Below are positions 1-7,649 of a stretch of 10,407 nt of DNA, in pieces. Every line of letters starts with the position of its first letter. The first letter of the stretch is position 1. Source of the DNA: Larix sibirica (taxonomy: Eukaryota; Streptophyta; Pinopsida; Pinales; Pinaceae); contig NWUY0300004786.1 in assembly GCA_004151065.3 (NCBI GenBank), forward strand, positions 1 through 10,407, written 5' to 3'. The notes under the pieces were generated by a model. That model made no database searches and was not told the DNA's origin. It was given only the letters and a program-made list of their open reading frames with translations. The translations under genes and the position numbers were made by a program.

Positions 1-627
1 ACTGAGGATTAGAAGTTTCAACCTCCTATCCAAAATAATATTGTTGATGACGTTGATGAATTTGATGATGTTGAAATAGAGGAATATGATCAAGAAATTC
101 ATTTTATTGAAGGGGATCAAGTTGTCATCCATTTGACTCAATGTGATTATGAGGATTCTTTAATATTAAATAATTAGGTACAAGGGGATGCAATTAAAAT
201 GGATTCATTTGGTATCAATCCTACAGTAGAATTTTCTCAGACCAATCCATAGAGAAGGTATGATTTGAGATTAGGGAAAAAGCAGAATCCTCAAGTTCAA
301 ATTAAGAAAGTTTTTGTTCCAATTAGATAGGTTTCAGTAACTAAGTTAGGAAAGAAGCAGGATCAACATGGTAACAAGAGTAAAACTGTAGAAATTAAAG
401 AAGTGGATAATTTTATTTTCTTTCAGCTTGGAGCAAGAAATGAAAAAATTAAAATTCTAGTTCCTTTAGTAGAATTATTAAAGAATCGATCTTATAAAGA
501 TTCAATTTTAAATTTCTTACAGACTCCTACAGATTTAACTCCTTCTGATACAATAAATTTACAGGATGAATCCTACCATTGTCTTTGGTCCTCAAATGGA
601 AGGAAATGTTGAATTTCCTCCACCCTT
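1..627 (+). pseudogene. Gag-pol linker upstream of protease, broken by stops
   Basis: Frame 1 reads from the first base to about 565 with TAG stops at 10, 175, 250 and 328. The first part is acidic (Asp/Glu/Ile-rich, 40-160). A basic Lys/Gln-rich stretch follows (260-390). The segment 430-565 (VPLVELLKNRSYKDSILNFL, then the TINLQDES region) resembles the conserved block just ahead of the protease in plant Tat-type elements. Around 566 one extra base moves the reading to frame 2 (TIVFGPQMEGNVEFPPPF), and around 626 it returns to frame 1, so two compensating frameshifts lie about 60 bp apart. No function apart from its place in the polyprotein can be assigned. The apparent separate ORF at 403-612 (GTG start) is only the open part of this frame. 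Confidence 0.7.
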
Positions 628-1137
628 TTCATTACTTTCACAATTCATGATAAAATGATTCACAATTGTGTTTTGGACTCAGGTGCCTCTCATAAATTGA
701 TGTCCAAGGTAGTTATGGAAGCACTGTGCTTGAATGTTACTAAACCTTATCATGATTTGTAGTATTTTGATTCTAAAGCAATAAAATGTTTAGAGGTAAT
801 AAATGATTTAATTTTTAACATGGCTCAGCTCCCTATGAAAAGTGTTCTCATGGATATTGTGGTTGCAGACATTCCTCCTAAGTTTGGCATGATTCTATCT
901 AGGTATTGAACCAATAAATTAGGTGGAACTTTACAGATGGATCTAAGATATGCAATTGTTCTTGTGTTTGGAGGTATGCAAAGATGATTATACATGGAAA
1001 TTCATCTAGCATATATAATTAGTGATCATGATATTTCAACAAATCCCCCTATTTATGCAGTTCAAGAAGATATAGGATCGTGTATCTTTCATTTAAATGA
1101 TGACATTTCAGGTTATGTACAATTGAAAAAAAATCTC
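628..1137 (+). pseudogene. Retropepsin-type aspartic protease domain of pol, inactivated
   Basis: In a live element this domain cleaves the Gag-Pol polyprotein inside virus-like particles. Seen: frame 1 carries VLDSGASHKLM, with the catalytic Asp at 676-678 in an intact D-S-G-A motif. The block VVADIPPKFGMILSR (about 859-903) corresponds to the conserved C-terminal hydrophobic motif of retropepsins. The frame continues through GGTLQMDLRYAI to about 1137. In-frame stops are TAG at 760, TGA at 907 and TGA at 985, so no full-length product is possible even though the active-site motif survives. The reading enters from the linker by a frameshift near 626. It leaves by a second shift in the A-rich run at 1123-1133, where it moves to frame 3 for the RNase H. 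Confidence 0.8.
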
Positions 1138-1734
1138 TAGAACAACAACATGAGGATATCAATAGTGCTACTTGGAAAATGTGTTTCGATGGTGCATCTT
1201 CAAGAGAAGGAGCAAGTGTTGGAGTTGTTCTTGTGTCACCATTGGATGAGATCATTTCCTTGATGTATAAGATGGAATTTGAAACTACTAACAATATTGC
1301 ACAGTATGAAGCTTTGGTGCAGGGTAAGGGATTTTAAGAACATGAATATTCAATAAATGGTTGTTTTGGGTGATTCCAAGTTAATTATTCAGCAGATTAG
1401 GAATGTTTACCATACTAAGAATCAGAAGCTAAATCTCTATAGAAATGAAGTACGAGATTTAGTTGAGACCTTCTTTCCATATTTTAATATTTCATTTATT
1501 CCAAGGAGTTCTAATCAGAAGGCAGGTTCTCTAGATTTAGTAGCTAGCATTTTTAAAGTCCATACTGATGTTGAGCTCAGATATGAAGTTGAGATGAGAC
1601 ATAGGCCTTCGGTTCTAGACAATGTTAAGAATTGGAAGGTATTCATAGATGATCAGGAAATTAAGACGTTCTTGGGAACATTGATTGAGTTTTATGATTC
1701 TCTTATTGATCAAGATGATGACATGGAGGAGGAG
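1124..1734 (+). pseudogene. Archaeal-type RNase H domain located before the RT, split by a frameshift
   Basis: RNase H removes RNA from RNA:DNA hybrids during reverse transcription. Seen: frame 3 gives WKMCFDGASSREGASVGVVL and then ETTNNIAQYEALVQG, holding the first catalytic Asp (1188-1190) and Glu (1308-1310). Near 1325 the reading shifts to frame 1, crosses a TAA at 1354, and continues with VVLGDSKLIIQQIR (third catalytic Asp, 1372-1374). The final motif, which should contain Asp, reads NQKAGSLD with Gly at 1525-1527, so the fourth catalytic residue is lost. Frame 1 stays open from 1357 to a TAG at 1735, ending in Asp/Glu repeats. Known: the NNxAxYEAL and GDSxLIxxQ motifs belong to the archaeal-type RNase H of plant Tat elements. 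Placement upstream of RT distinguishes this element from Tat families with RT-RNaseH-RNaseH order. Confidence 0.85.
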
Positions 1735-1737
1735 TAG

Positions 1738-2000
1738 GGAGATTCACATTTATTAAATACAATTGTTGATCATGCCATCATTGAACTAAAAGGTAATTTC
1801 ATTCCTAAAGGATTAGTTCCTTTGGAAAGTATTTTCAATAATAATGATATCCTGCAAAAACGTTTAGTTCGGTCATAAGATAATGTGATAAGCTGCAATA
1901 TTGGGTGTGAATCAAAACCAAAGCTGGTAAAGGTATCAAGGGATCTATCAGATGAACAAATAAAGAGGTATGTAGACCTAATGAAATAATTTGTTGATGT
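1738..2000 (+). pseudogene. Connector between RNase H and RT
   Basis: Frame 1 continues past the TAG at 1735 without an indel (about GDSHLLNTIVDHAIIE, then GNFIPKGLVPLESIF at 1794-1838). It has further stops at 1876 (TAA) and 1987 (TAA). The end of this stretch (LSDEQIKRYVDLMK, then FVDV) resembles the segment just before the RT fingers, where Ty3/gypsy elements have a conserved phrase about an aspartate-rich acidic stretch being 'defended' by the element's own RT. A single-base loss in the T-run at about 1999-2002 moves the reading to frame 3. There the Phe-Ala-Trp-Ser-Tyr block that introduces the RT can be read. No enzymatic role is visible. Confidence 0.65.
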
Positions 2001-2571
2001 TTTGCATGGTCTTACTAGGACCTCAGAACTTATGATACTAGCATTGTTCAACACAAGATTCCTTTAAAACCTTGTACATATCCATTTAGGCAGAAATTGA
2101 GACAAGTAAATCCTATTTTGTTTCCTGTTATTGAAAAGGAAGTAAAGAAGTTTTTAGATGCTAAAATAATTGTGCCTATGAGATTTTCAACTTAGGTAGC
2201 AAATATTGTGCCAGTCAAAAAGAAAAATGAATAAATCAGGTTATGCATGGACTTCAGAAATATGAACAGATGCTCTCTAAAGGACAACTATCCTTTGCCC
2301 AAAATGGATCATATTTACAGGGGGTGGTTGGTGCCAAAGGATCTCCATGATTGATAGATTTTTCGGTTATAATCAAATTGCAATTCACAAAGATGATAAG
2401 GAAAAGGTATCCTTTGTTACTCCCTGGGGAACGTTTATGTTGGTGATAGAGGTAAGTCCATTGTGATTTATTTAGATGGAATTACTGTTTTTTCTAAATT
2501 AGATGAAGAACATTTGAATCACCTCAAGCAAACATTTCTAAAATGTAGAAAAATATGGTTTGTCATTAAAC
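2001..2571 (+). pseudogene. Reverse transcriptase fingers/palm, with internal deletion and lost catalytic Asp
   Basis: Seen: frame 3 carries DLRTYDTSI, PFRQKLRQVNPI, LDAKIIVPM, ANIVPVKKKN and IRLCMDFRNMNR, then DNYPLPKMDHI, with TAG stops at 2016 and 2193 and a TAA at 2232. Near 2330 it shifts to frame 1 for SMIDRFFGYNQIAIHKDDKE and FVTPWGTFM; the first catalytic Asp (2353-2355) is present. Directly after the Met at 2437-2439 the reading jumps in frame 3 to VGDRGKSIVIYLDGITVFSK. The block that normally links these two motifs, roughly 20-25 residues, is therefore deleted. The usual YLDD reads YLDG (Gly at 2478-2480), removing the second catalytic Asp. The enzyme would be inactive for several independent reasons. 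It adjoins the RT connection, which starts at 2572 after another frameshift. Confidence 0.9.
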
Positions 2572-3414
2572 CCAAAGAAATCACACTTTGCTATGCAGGA
2601 AGGGAATCTTCTCGGACATATTATTTCCTCGGAAGGGACAAAGATTGATCCATCCAAGGTGGAAGAAATTTAGAAAATTGATCCTCCTAGAAATAAGAAG
2701 GGAATACAGTCACTTTTAGGAAAAAATAATTTTCTAAGAAAATTTACACGTAATTTTGTTGAAACCATCAAGCACATAATAGGTATGTTGAGGAAACAAT
2801 GTGAAGTTAAGTGGTCCAATGAATCCAGATGTTCTTTTGAGAATATTAAGGAGGATTTGATAGAGGCTCCTATACTTATCAATCCATAATACTCTAAGGA
2901 ATTTATAACTTTTTCTTTTGCCTCAGAGGATACAATTATAGTTATTATGTTACAGAGAAATGTTGAAGGGTATGAGCAACTGATTTCTTTTTTCAACACA
3001 GATTTGAGGGATGCAAAGATAAAATATGATATTATGGAAAAACAGTCCTATGATTTGGTTGATGCATTAAAATCCTCCATGGTTTATATACTACAGTCAA
3101 AATTAATTGCTTATGTACCTTGCAATGCTATAAAATACATATTAGTTCAGCCAAACAGTGAAGGAAAAAGAGGTAAATGGATTGCTAAAATTTTAGAGTA
3201 TGATCTGGATACTAAGCCTACTAAGTTGATCAAAGGATAGGGCTTGGAAAAATTGCTTACATATTCAAATTGCAAAGTTCTTAGGCTCAACTACATTCTT
3301 AATCAATCAGCTACAACAAAATTCCAGAGTCAATATGGTAACTTGCGGGTACCAGAAAAGTATTCCTCCTCACCTTGGTACAAGGATAAAATATTTTTGT
3401 TGCAAAATTTTCAA
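2572..3414 (+). pseudogene. RT connection, RT-linked RNase H and start of the integrase linker
   Basis: This is the best-preserved part: frame 1 runs about 280 codons with only three stops (TAG 2671, TAA 2887, TAG 3238). Seen in order: the RT thumb (LLGHIISSEGTKIDPSKVEE), the connection (NKKGIQSLLGKNNFLRKF, then FENIKEDLIEAPILINP), and an RNase H-like fold (FSFASEDTIIVIMLQ, then YDIMEKQSYDLVDALKS). After these come KRGKWIAKILEYDLDTKPTK and, at 3364-3414, SPWYKDKIFLLQNFQ, the linker that normally leads into the integrase. The position of the first RNase H Asp reads FSFASED, without a clear catalytic Asp. That fits a domain kept as a structural tether once a second RNase H had been acquired, an idea known for retroviruses and only inferred here. 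Separate ATG/TTG ORFs at 2947-3240 and 3244-3426 are fragments of this one frame. Confidence 0.9.
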
Positions 3415-3614
3415 CGGGAGACCTAGTTTTAAGGTGGGATGCAACAAGAGAAGACAAATCAAAACATGGGAAATTTGATCATCTCTCGTTTGGACCATTT
3501 TGAGCTACAAGAGCCTTGAATAACAACACCTTTGTCTTACAAAACCTTGACGATGATGATCTTGTTGGAAGCCCAGTGAATGGGCATTTCTTGAAACATT
3601 GTTTTTTTTATTAA
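3414..3614 (+). pseudogene. C-terminal tail of pol joined directly to the RNase H linker (integrase deleted)
   Basis: Frame 3 from 3414 reads GDLVLRWDATREDKSKHGKF, then FGPF, a TGA at 3510, NNNTFVLQNLDDDDLVGSPV and finally NGHFLKHCFFY before a TAA at 3612-3614. The GDLVLxW...GPF pattern is the conserved post-integrase domain found at the end of Ty3/gypsy pol, and the final stop probably is the original end of pol. The preceding sequence, up to 3414 in frame 1, is the linker that comes BEFORE integrase. The zinc finger and the whole DDE core, about 350-400 codons in related elements by general knowledge, are therefore missing at a single point at 3412-3416. No ATG-initiated ORF covers this segment. 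Confidence 0.85.
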
Positions 3615-4239
3615 GCATGTTATGGCTTAATATCTTTCTAAATATTGAATTTCAGCTGGTGTGTAGTAGACTAGAAGAATAAGACTCCATATCCAAATGT
3701 GGAGACACTTTTACATGATTTATGTGTGGTTTTAGCATTCATTAAAGATTCATATTTTCAGGATTTCCAGTGTGAGATGTTTTCAGTAAAAATAAATAGA
3801 TCATATCTATAGGAATAGTTTTCAAGGCATTTTATCAAGAACATAAAAGAAAAGGAATAGGTCTATAAGTTCTTGATGCCTCACAGGTAGGACATCATCC
3901 CTATTTGGAGCCAATGTTAGCACCTAAACCTGCTATCCAAAATTTTCCATTCCCCTAAACCTAAACCAGTTTTGGTATCCTTCTTGTAAGCTCTATCACT
4001 CGCAAACCTTGTTTGATTTATTGCATGATTTGTTCATTGTGTGTCATTAATGCTTTGTTTGAAGTTTCTTCGTTTCAATAAGTTACTGGTAAATAAAATT
4101 TTAAAGGGTTGCATAGTCTTGTTATAGATATTTTTTGCATAATATGAATTTCTATAGGATTACAAAATTTAGTGATAAGTATGGATCACTCATTATTGAA
4201 GGTTTTGACATTCAGTAGAAAAATAAGTTGTTTTTATTA
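3615..4239 (+). other. Non-coding interval after pol
   Basis: About 625 bases with stops in all frames and no protein motif I recognise. It probably is the spacer between pol and the additional 3' reading frame of element A. A short C-rich stretch at 3953-3967 looks like one and a half degenerate telomere units, but it is too short to mean anything. Confidence 0.5.
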
Positions 4240-4327
4240 AGGCGCGCTACCGAATTCCAATAGTTTCAATAGAAAAACTTTATTATTATTTTGTAAAGGC
4301 ACTACCAAATTTCAAATATGTCGGTGA
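4240..4327 (+). repeat. Imperfect two-copy repeat in the pol-3'ORF spacer
   Basis: Two related segments start about 58 bases apart: AAGGCGCGCTACCGAATTCC at 4240-4259, and AAAGGCACTACCAAATTTC beginning about 4297. Both have the pattern AAGGC-(G)C-CTACC-AA-TTxCAAATAG/ATG, separated by an A/T-rich stretch. Short degenerate tandem units in the untranslated 3' part are common in long plant Tat/Ogre-type elements. Only two units can be seen, and the alignment is by eye. Confidence 0.45.
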
Positions 4328-4702
4328 TAATGCCCTAAGAGCTTGACCTCCTATCAAATCAAACATACTTCAAAAATTCATCCAAATCTGGCATAATCAT
4401 GCAGGTGAAGAACGAGAAATGACGAATTATCACGGGATTGGTTAGTATGTTATAATCTTATCAGGTTGATATATGGTGAGTCATTTCTACATGCACTGCC
4501 CTATATATTTCATCATTACCATATTTGTATGTGATTTGGAGGCATGGATTCATATAACTTAAAATTATGAAGTGTGCATTGTGTTTCTTTCCCTTTTGAG
4601 TACAATATCTTCCAACTTCTGTTCAAAATGTTCACTGTGCTAGAAAGGGTTTCGAAACAAAAATTATGCAACTAGTCTACATAATCTCCAAACCACAGAA
4701 GT
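4328..4702 (+). other. Non-coding leader before the extra 3' reading frame
   Basis: About 375 bases with no coding frame that I can support. It might be a leader or intron-like spacer for the 3' reading frame, since splicing would be one way to express a frame so far downstream of pol. I cannot identify convincing splice sites. Confidence 0.4.
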
Positions 4703-5535
4703 ATGTCTTCGCATAGAGGAGGTTGTGTAGGTCGTTATGAACCTGAGGGAGCTGAGCTTCTTGAGGCTTACCCACAATGTGAAATAAAATTTAGAGAGGC
4801 AAGTGGTTCTGCTTTTGTCGAATATTACAGAGACACCATGAAGGATTTTCTCAAGCCTTTGTTGAAAGGTTTGATGGTCATCAGGAAGAAGTAGGAGATT
4901 CAACTATCCAAGTGACAGAAGCATCAATATCAGCAGTTGGTAGATTATCTGATAATGGAGAGCATTGGCTTAAGAATAAATACATCATTGTGGCTAACTG
5001 TAACTAATTCCTCAAAGAAGAATTTCAAAGTCCTAATTAGAGAATACCCATTCGAAGAAATTGGTTGAAAAAAGAGTGGAGTGAGTTGTTAAGGATGGTT
5101 CAATGATACATCACTGGTGAAGGTAGAGATGATACTATTTTCCTATATCATATGAGATTATGTTTCACTTTAGTGGATATGCTAGAATGAATCTTCCCTA
5201 CTTTTTGTTGAAAATTCTAACCAAAATTCCCACCAAAATCCAAGCTCATCCAAATAGTACACATCACAATGTTTTTCAACAAGCTTTGATTAAATTCTTG
5301 ATAGTATAGGAATTGAACAAAGTTCACAAGTCATGGAATCACTTTTTATTTTTGTCTATTTTTGAAACTGAGATTAGTGAATCTCGGTAGGTAGAGACAA
5401 TTAATCCCACTAGAAGGTCAAAAACCCCTAGGACACCTAAACGCATAGGAGGAGGTGATTCAAGTGTGTAACAGAAAACTGAAATTGTTACTAAAAAAAA
5501 ATAAAAAAGAGAAAAGTTGAATCAAATAGGTTTAC
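4703..5535 (+). pseudogene. Additional 3' reading frame of element A, N-terminal conserved part (unknown function)
   Basis: The start is the ATG at 4703, which begins a clean reading MSSHRGGCVGRYEPEGAELL, then EAYPQCEIKFREA (frame 2). Near 4866 the frame changes to 1: FDGHQEEVGDSTIQVTEASI, then GEHWLKNKY, then NWLKKEWSELLRMVQ and YITGEGRDDTIFLYHMRL, with stops at 5005, 5038 and 5104. Near 5180 it changes to frame 3: MNLPYFLLKILTKI, then ALIKFLIV and HKSWNHFLFLS, with stops at 5307, 5388 and 5469. The pattern of short conserved Trp/Tyr-rich blocks resembles unnamed proteins I associate with plant retrotransposon 3' ORFs. I cannot name a domain or a function. The same strand and spacing place it in element A, between pol and the 3' LTR. 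It may alternatively be part of another, inserted element. Confidence 0.6.
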
Positions 5536-6591
5536 AGTGGTAAAAGGAAAAAGGAAATGATAGTCTCTGAATCAGCAATTAAGAAAATCATATTGGAACC
5601 TAGTTCTGAGCTTGTAGACATAGAAGTGACAAAACCTTCTAGGAGTTAGTCTAGTAAGAAAAGACAAAAAGGAATTCAAAAGGACAAATAGAAATTAGAG
5701 CAATTGTATCCACTCAGAAATCCCCATACCAGGACAATGAATAAATTCAGGCTAAATGTAAAGTCTATTTTTTGTCCTTCAATAAAGAAAGGTGCAATTA
5801 TTGATATTGAGGACTCTCCACCAAAGAAAGAGAAAAAAATCGAAGAGCCAAAGCTATCAAAACTAGTTCCTGGAGCTAATGTAAATACGACAAGATCTTG
5901 GTTAGAGAAATTGAAAGTGACACCTGAGCCAAAGATATCTGAAAATTTTGAGGAGCTATAAGAACTAGAATCTTCCAAGTTGATTTCTGATGAGGAGATT
6001 GACCTATCTATTGGAAAGGAGAAGAATATTGCAAATGTCTTGACAACCATCGAAGAGGTGCTTAATAAATTTCTAGAAATGCCAGAAATTAATTCCCATG
6101 ATAAAAAAATTTCAAAAGAGGAGCAAGAAATAAAGAACGTTGTCTCAAGTTCACCTTGGCATATTGAACCAAAGAGAAGAAATATATTAAACTTGTCGTA
6201 TTCAAATAGTGAAGATTCGAAGTCTAGAAAGAATGAACCCAGTAAAGAGATAAAGATGCCTGAAATTGCTCTACTATGCCAACTAAAGGACAAGAAGAAC
6301 AAGACAAGAAAGACACTCAAGAAGGAACTCAAGAAGTCCAAAAGTATGGTTAAAAACCTGCAGCGGTAAAATGAGAAACTACATAGGGAGAATGCCAAGG
6401 TCAAAAGAAAAATGAACAAAATTGTAGCAAAGCATAATAAACTTTGTAATCTGTCTCAAAATTTGACCAGTGATAATAAGAATCTATATAGACAGGGAAT
6501 ATGGTGGAAGGCGAAATGGCCCCAGGGAAAACACAGAGGCCAAGCAAGTGACGAGTTAGATCTATTGGCAGAAGTAGTGTCACGGGTTTGA
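5536..6591 (+). pseudogene. Additional 3' reading frame, basic/acidic middle and C-terminal coiled coil
   Basis: From about 5545 a single frame (frame 1) runs to a TGA at 6589-6591, broken only by TAG 5647, TAG 5689, TAA 5959 and TAA 6367. That is about 345 codons with no indel. Composition is extremely rich in Lys, Glu, Ser and Ile: EDSPPKKEKKIEEPKLSKLV around 5809-5868, then DEEIDLSIGKEKNI. From about 6268 to 6470 the residues follow a charged heptad-like pattern (QLKDKKNKTRKTLKKELKKS, then NEKLHRENAKVKRKMNKIV), suggesting a long coiled coil. The A-run at 5493-5510 is the likely place where the frame slipped from the N-terminal part. A structural, RNA-binding or nuclear role would fit a basic coiled-coil protein, but this is speculation. 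The split ORFs at 5704-5961 and 5980-6369 (both TTG starts) are pieces of this frame. Confidence 0.65.
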
Positions 6592-7158
6592 TAAAGTACA
6601 CTACAAATTTTGATGATCAAGGAATAGAGGTTTCATGAGACCATTTCATGAATGCTACCAATTTTGGAGACAAACCATGTTTCTACAACAAGTTTGTATT
6701 GTTTTGAAGTTGAAAAGCTACTGAAAAAGTAGTGCAAGTTCGAATGTAATTTAGGACCGCTATAGGAAATTCGAAAATTCTGTAGCACCTACCACACAAA
6801 AATATACAAAAGTGCTACAAAATTTCATGGCCATATTTTTCACCATGTTTGATAGATTTTGAGTTTCTTTGAGGTTTCTAAGGATGTAAAATCCAAAGTA
6901 ACTTCCCAGTTATGTTTTTGTATGTTGGTAAACATCAAGTATGTGCTTAGATTTGGATCAAGTGGCAAGGATAAGGTTGGTCAAAACATCCCTAAAATGT
7001 TGAATCTAAGATCGAAGTTAGATTTTATACTTTCAGTTATAAAATCTATCTATATCCATGTAAATATTATCATGAATCCCTAGATAGGAATTGATCCACT
7101 ATTTTTGGATTTGAGATCCAAATTTGATGTATTTTTGTATCTATAAGAAATAAAATGT
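6592..7158 (+). other. Non-coding interval, presumed 3' untranslated part of element A
   Basis: About 570 AT-rich bases with no supported gene. The 74-codon ORF at 6859-7083 starts with a non-ATG codon, has no motif and is ordinary by chance. The interval lies between the last stop of the 3' reading frame and the purine tract at 7159. Confidence 0.4.
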
Positions 7159-7173
7159 AAAGGGAAAAGGGAG
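7159..7173 (+). promoter_or_regulatory. Candidate polypurine tract
   Basis: AAAGGGAAAAGGGAG is a 15-base run of purines. LTR retrotransposons start plus-strand DNA synthesis at a tract of this kind directly before the 3' LTR. Here a TG dinucleotide that could begin an LTR follows only at 7186, some 12 bases away, instead of immediately. The assignment is therefore weak. Confidence 0.3.
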
Positions 7174-7185
7174 TTCAAGTAGAAA

Positions 7186-7572
7186 TGTCATAGAGAATCC
7201 ATATACAGATTGTGTATTATACAGACAAGCTATTGTATCAGCAATATTTAATGCTCAAATATCAATCACTCTGTGGGTTAGAATGTGCTTCATTTTATGT
7301 TCTATTTACTACTTCTTATTTTGAATACAGAGATAATTTATGCACTACATTGATTTTCTGACATGTTTCAAATCTAATAGCGATAAATATTTTATTGTGA
7401 ATCTCCTACAACTTGTAATCTATATTCTAATGCTATACTCTGATTCAAGAAATTGTTTTGAGTTTGAATGTATTCCTTGTAAATGTATGAGTTGAATACC
7501 TTGCTAGCTTATAAATGTACATCTTCATCTTGATTCTTCATTCATACTATTGATTAAATGTTTGGCTCGACA
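7186..7572 (+). repeat. Candidate 3' LTR remnant of element A
   Basis: This segment begins TGTCATAG and ends ...CTCGACA, giving the TG...CA ends of an LTR, and is about 387 bases long. It contains a TATA-box-like TTATAAATG at 7509-7517, followed by pyrimidine-rich ATCTTCATCTTGATTCTTC, as in plant LTR promoters and leaders. No second copy exists in the window, because the 5' LTR would lie to the left, so neither the ends nor a target-site duplication can be tested. The integrase of element B begins to be readable on the other strand shortly after 7572, which fits a boundary here. Confidence 0.3.
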
Positions 7573-7649
7573 GAGTGTATGCCTATGAAACTATGAAGTA
7601 TTGTGTTTTTCAATTAAATGTTTGCGTGATATTCTATCCAAGACACCTA

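Larger units (their letters stand above)
1..7572 (+). mobile_element. Degenerate Tat-type Ty3/gypsy LTR retrotransposon (element A), 5' end outside the window
   Basis: Seen: on one strand and in order, a protease motif (DSGA), an RNase H, reverse transcriptase motifs (FRQKLRQ, MDFRNMNR, PWGTFM, YLDG), a second RNase H region, the C-terminal tail of pol, and an additional reading frame. Known: two RNase H domains in one Ty3/gypsy pol is a hallmark of plant Tat-group elements. The second one is of archaeal type and was acquired secondarily. Odd: the integrase is absent, the RT has an internal deletion, several frameshifts are present, and I count about 27 in-frame stops. The element is therefore dead. 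The 5' LTR, primer binding site and most of gag lie left of base 1. The right boundary (7572) rests only on a candidate LTR; coding evidence stops at 6591. Confidence 0.85.

Noticed and set aside
1049-2999. Complement ORFs at 1049-1294, 1770-2054 and 2670-2999
   Set aside because: They mirror RNase H, connector and RT connection read on the + strand and show no motif.
3953-3967. CCCCTAAACCTAAACC, resembling plant telomere repeat units
   Set aside because: Only about two units and not extended; not a telomere-derived array.
4664-4903. 79-codon complement ORF
   Set aside because: Antisense of the start of the 3' reading frame (MSSHRGG...), which has the better reading.
5676-6419. 247-codon open frame on the complement, the longest in the window, Phe/Leu/Ser-rich and looking like a membrane protein
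   Set aside because: It is the exact antisense of the Lys/Glu/Ser-rich 3' reading frame. AAG/GAA codons read as CTT/TTC on the other strand, so the hydrophobic look is an artefact.
6859-7083. 74-codon + strand ORF as a possible small gene
   Set aside because: No motif, no relation to neighbours, and a length within chance for AT-rich DNA in a presumed untranslated region.
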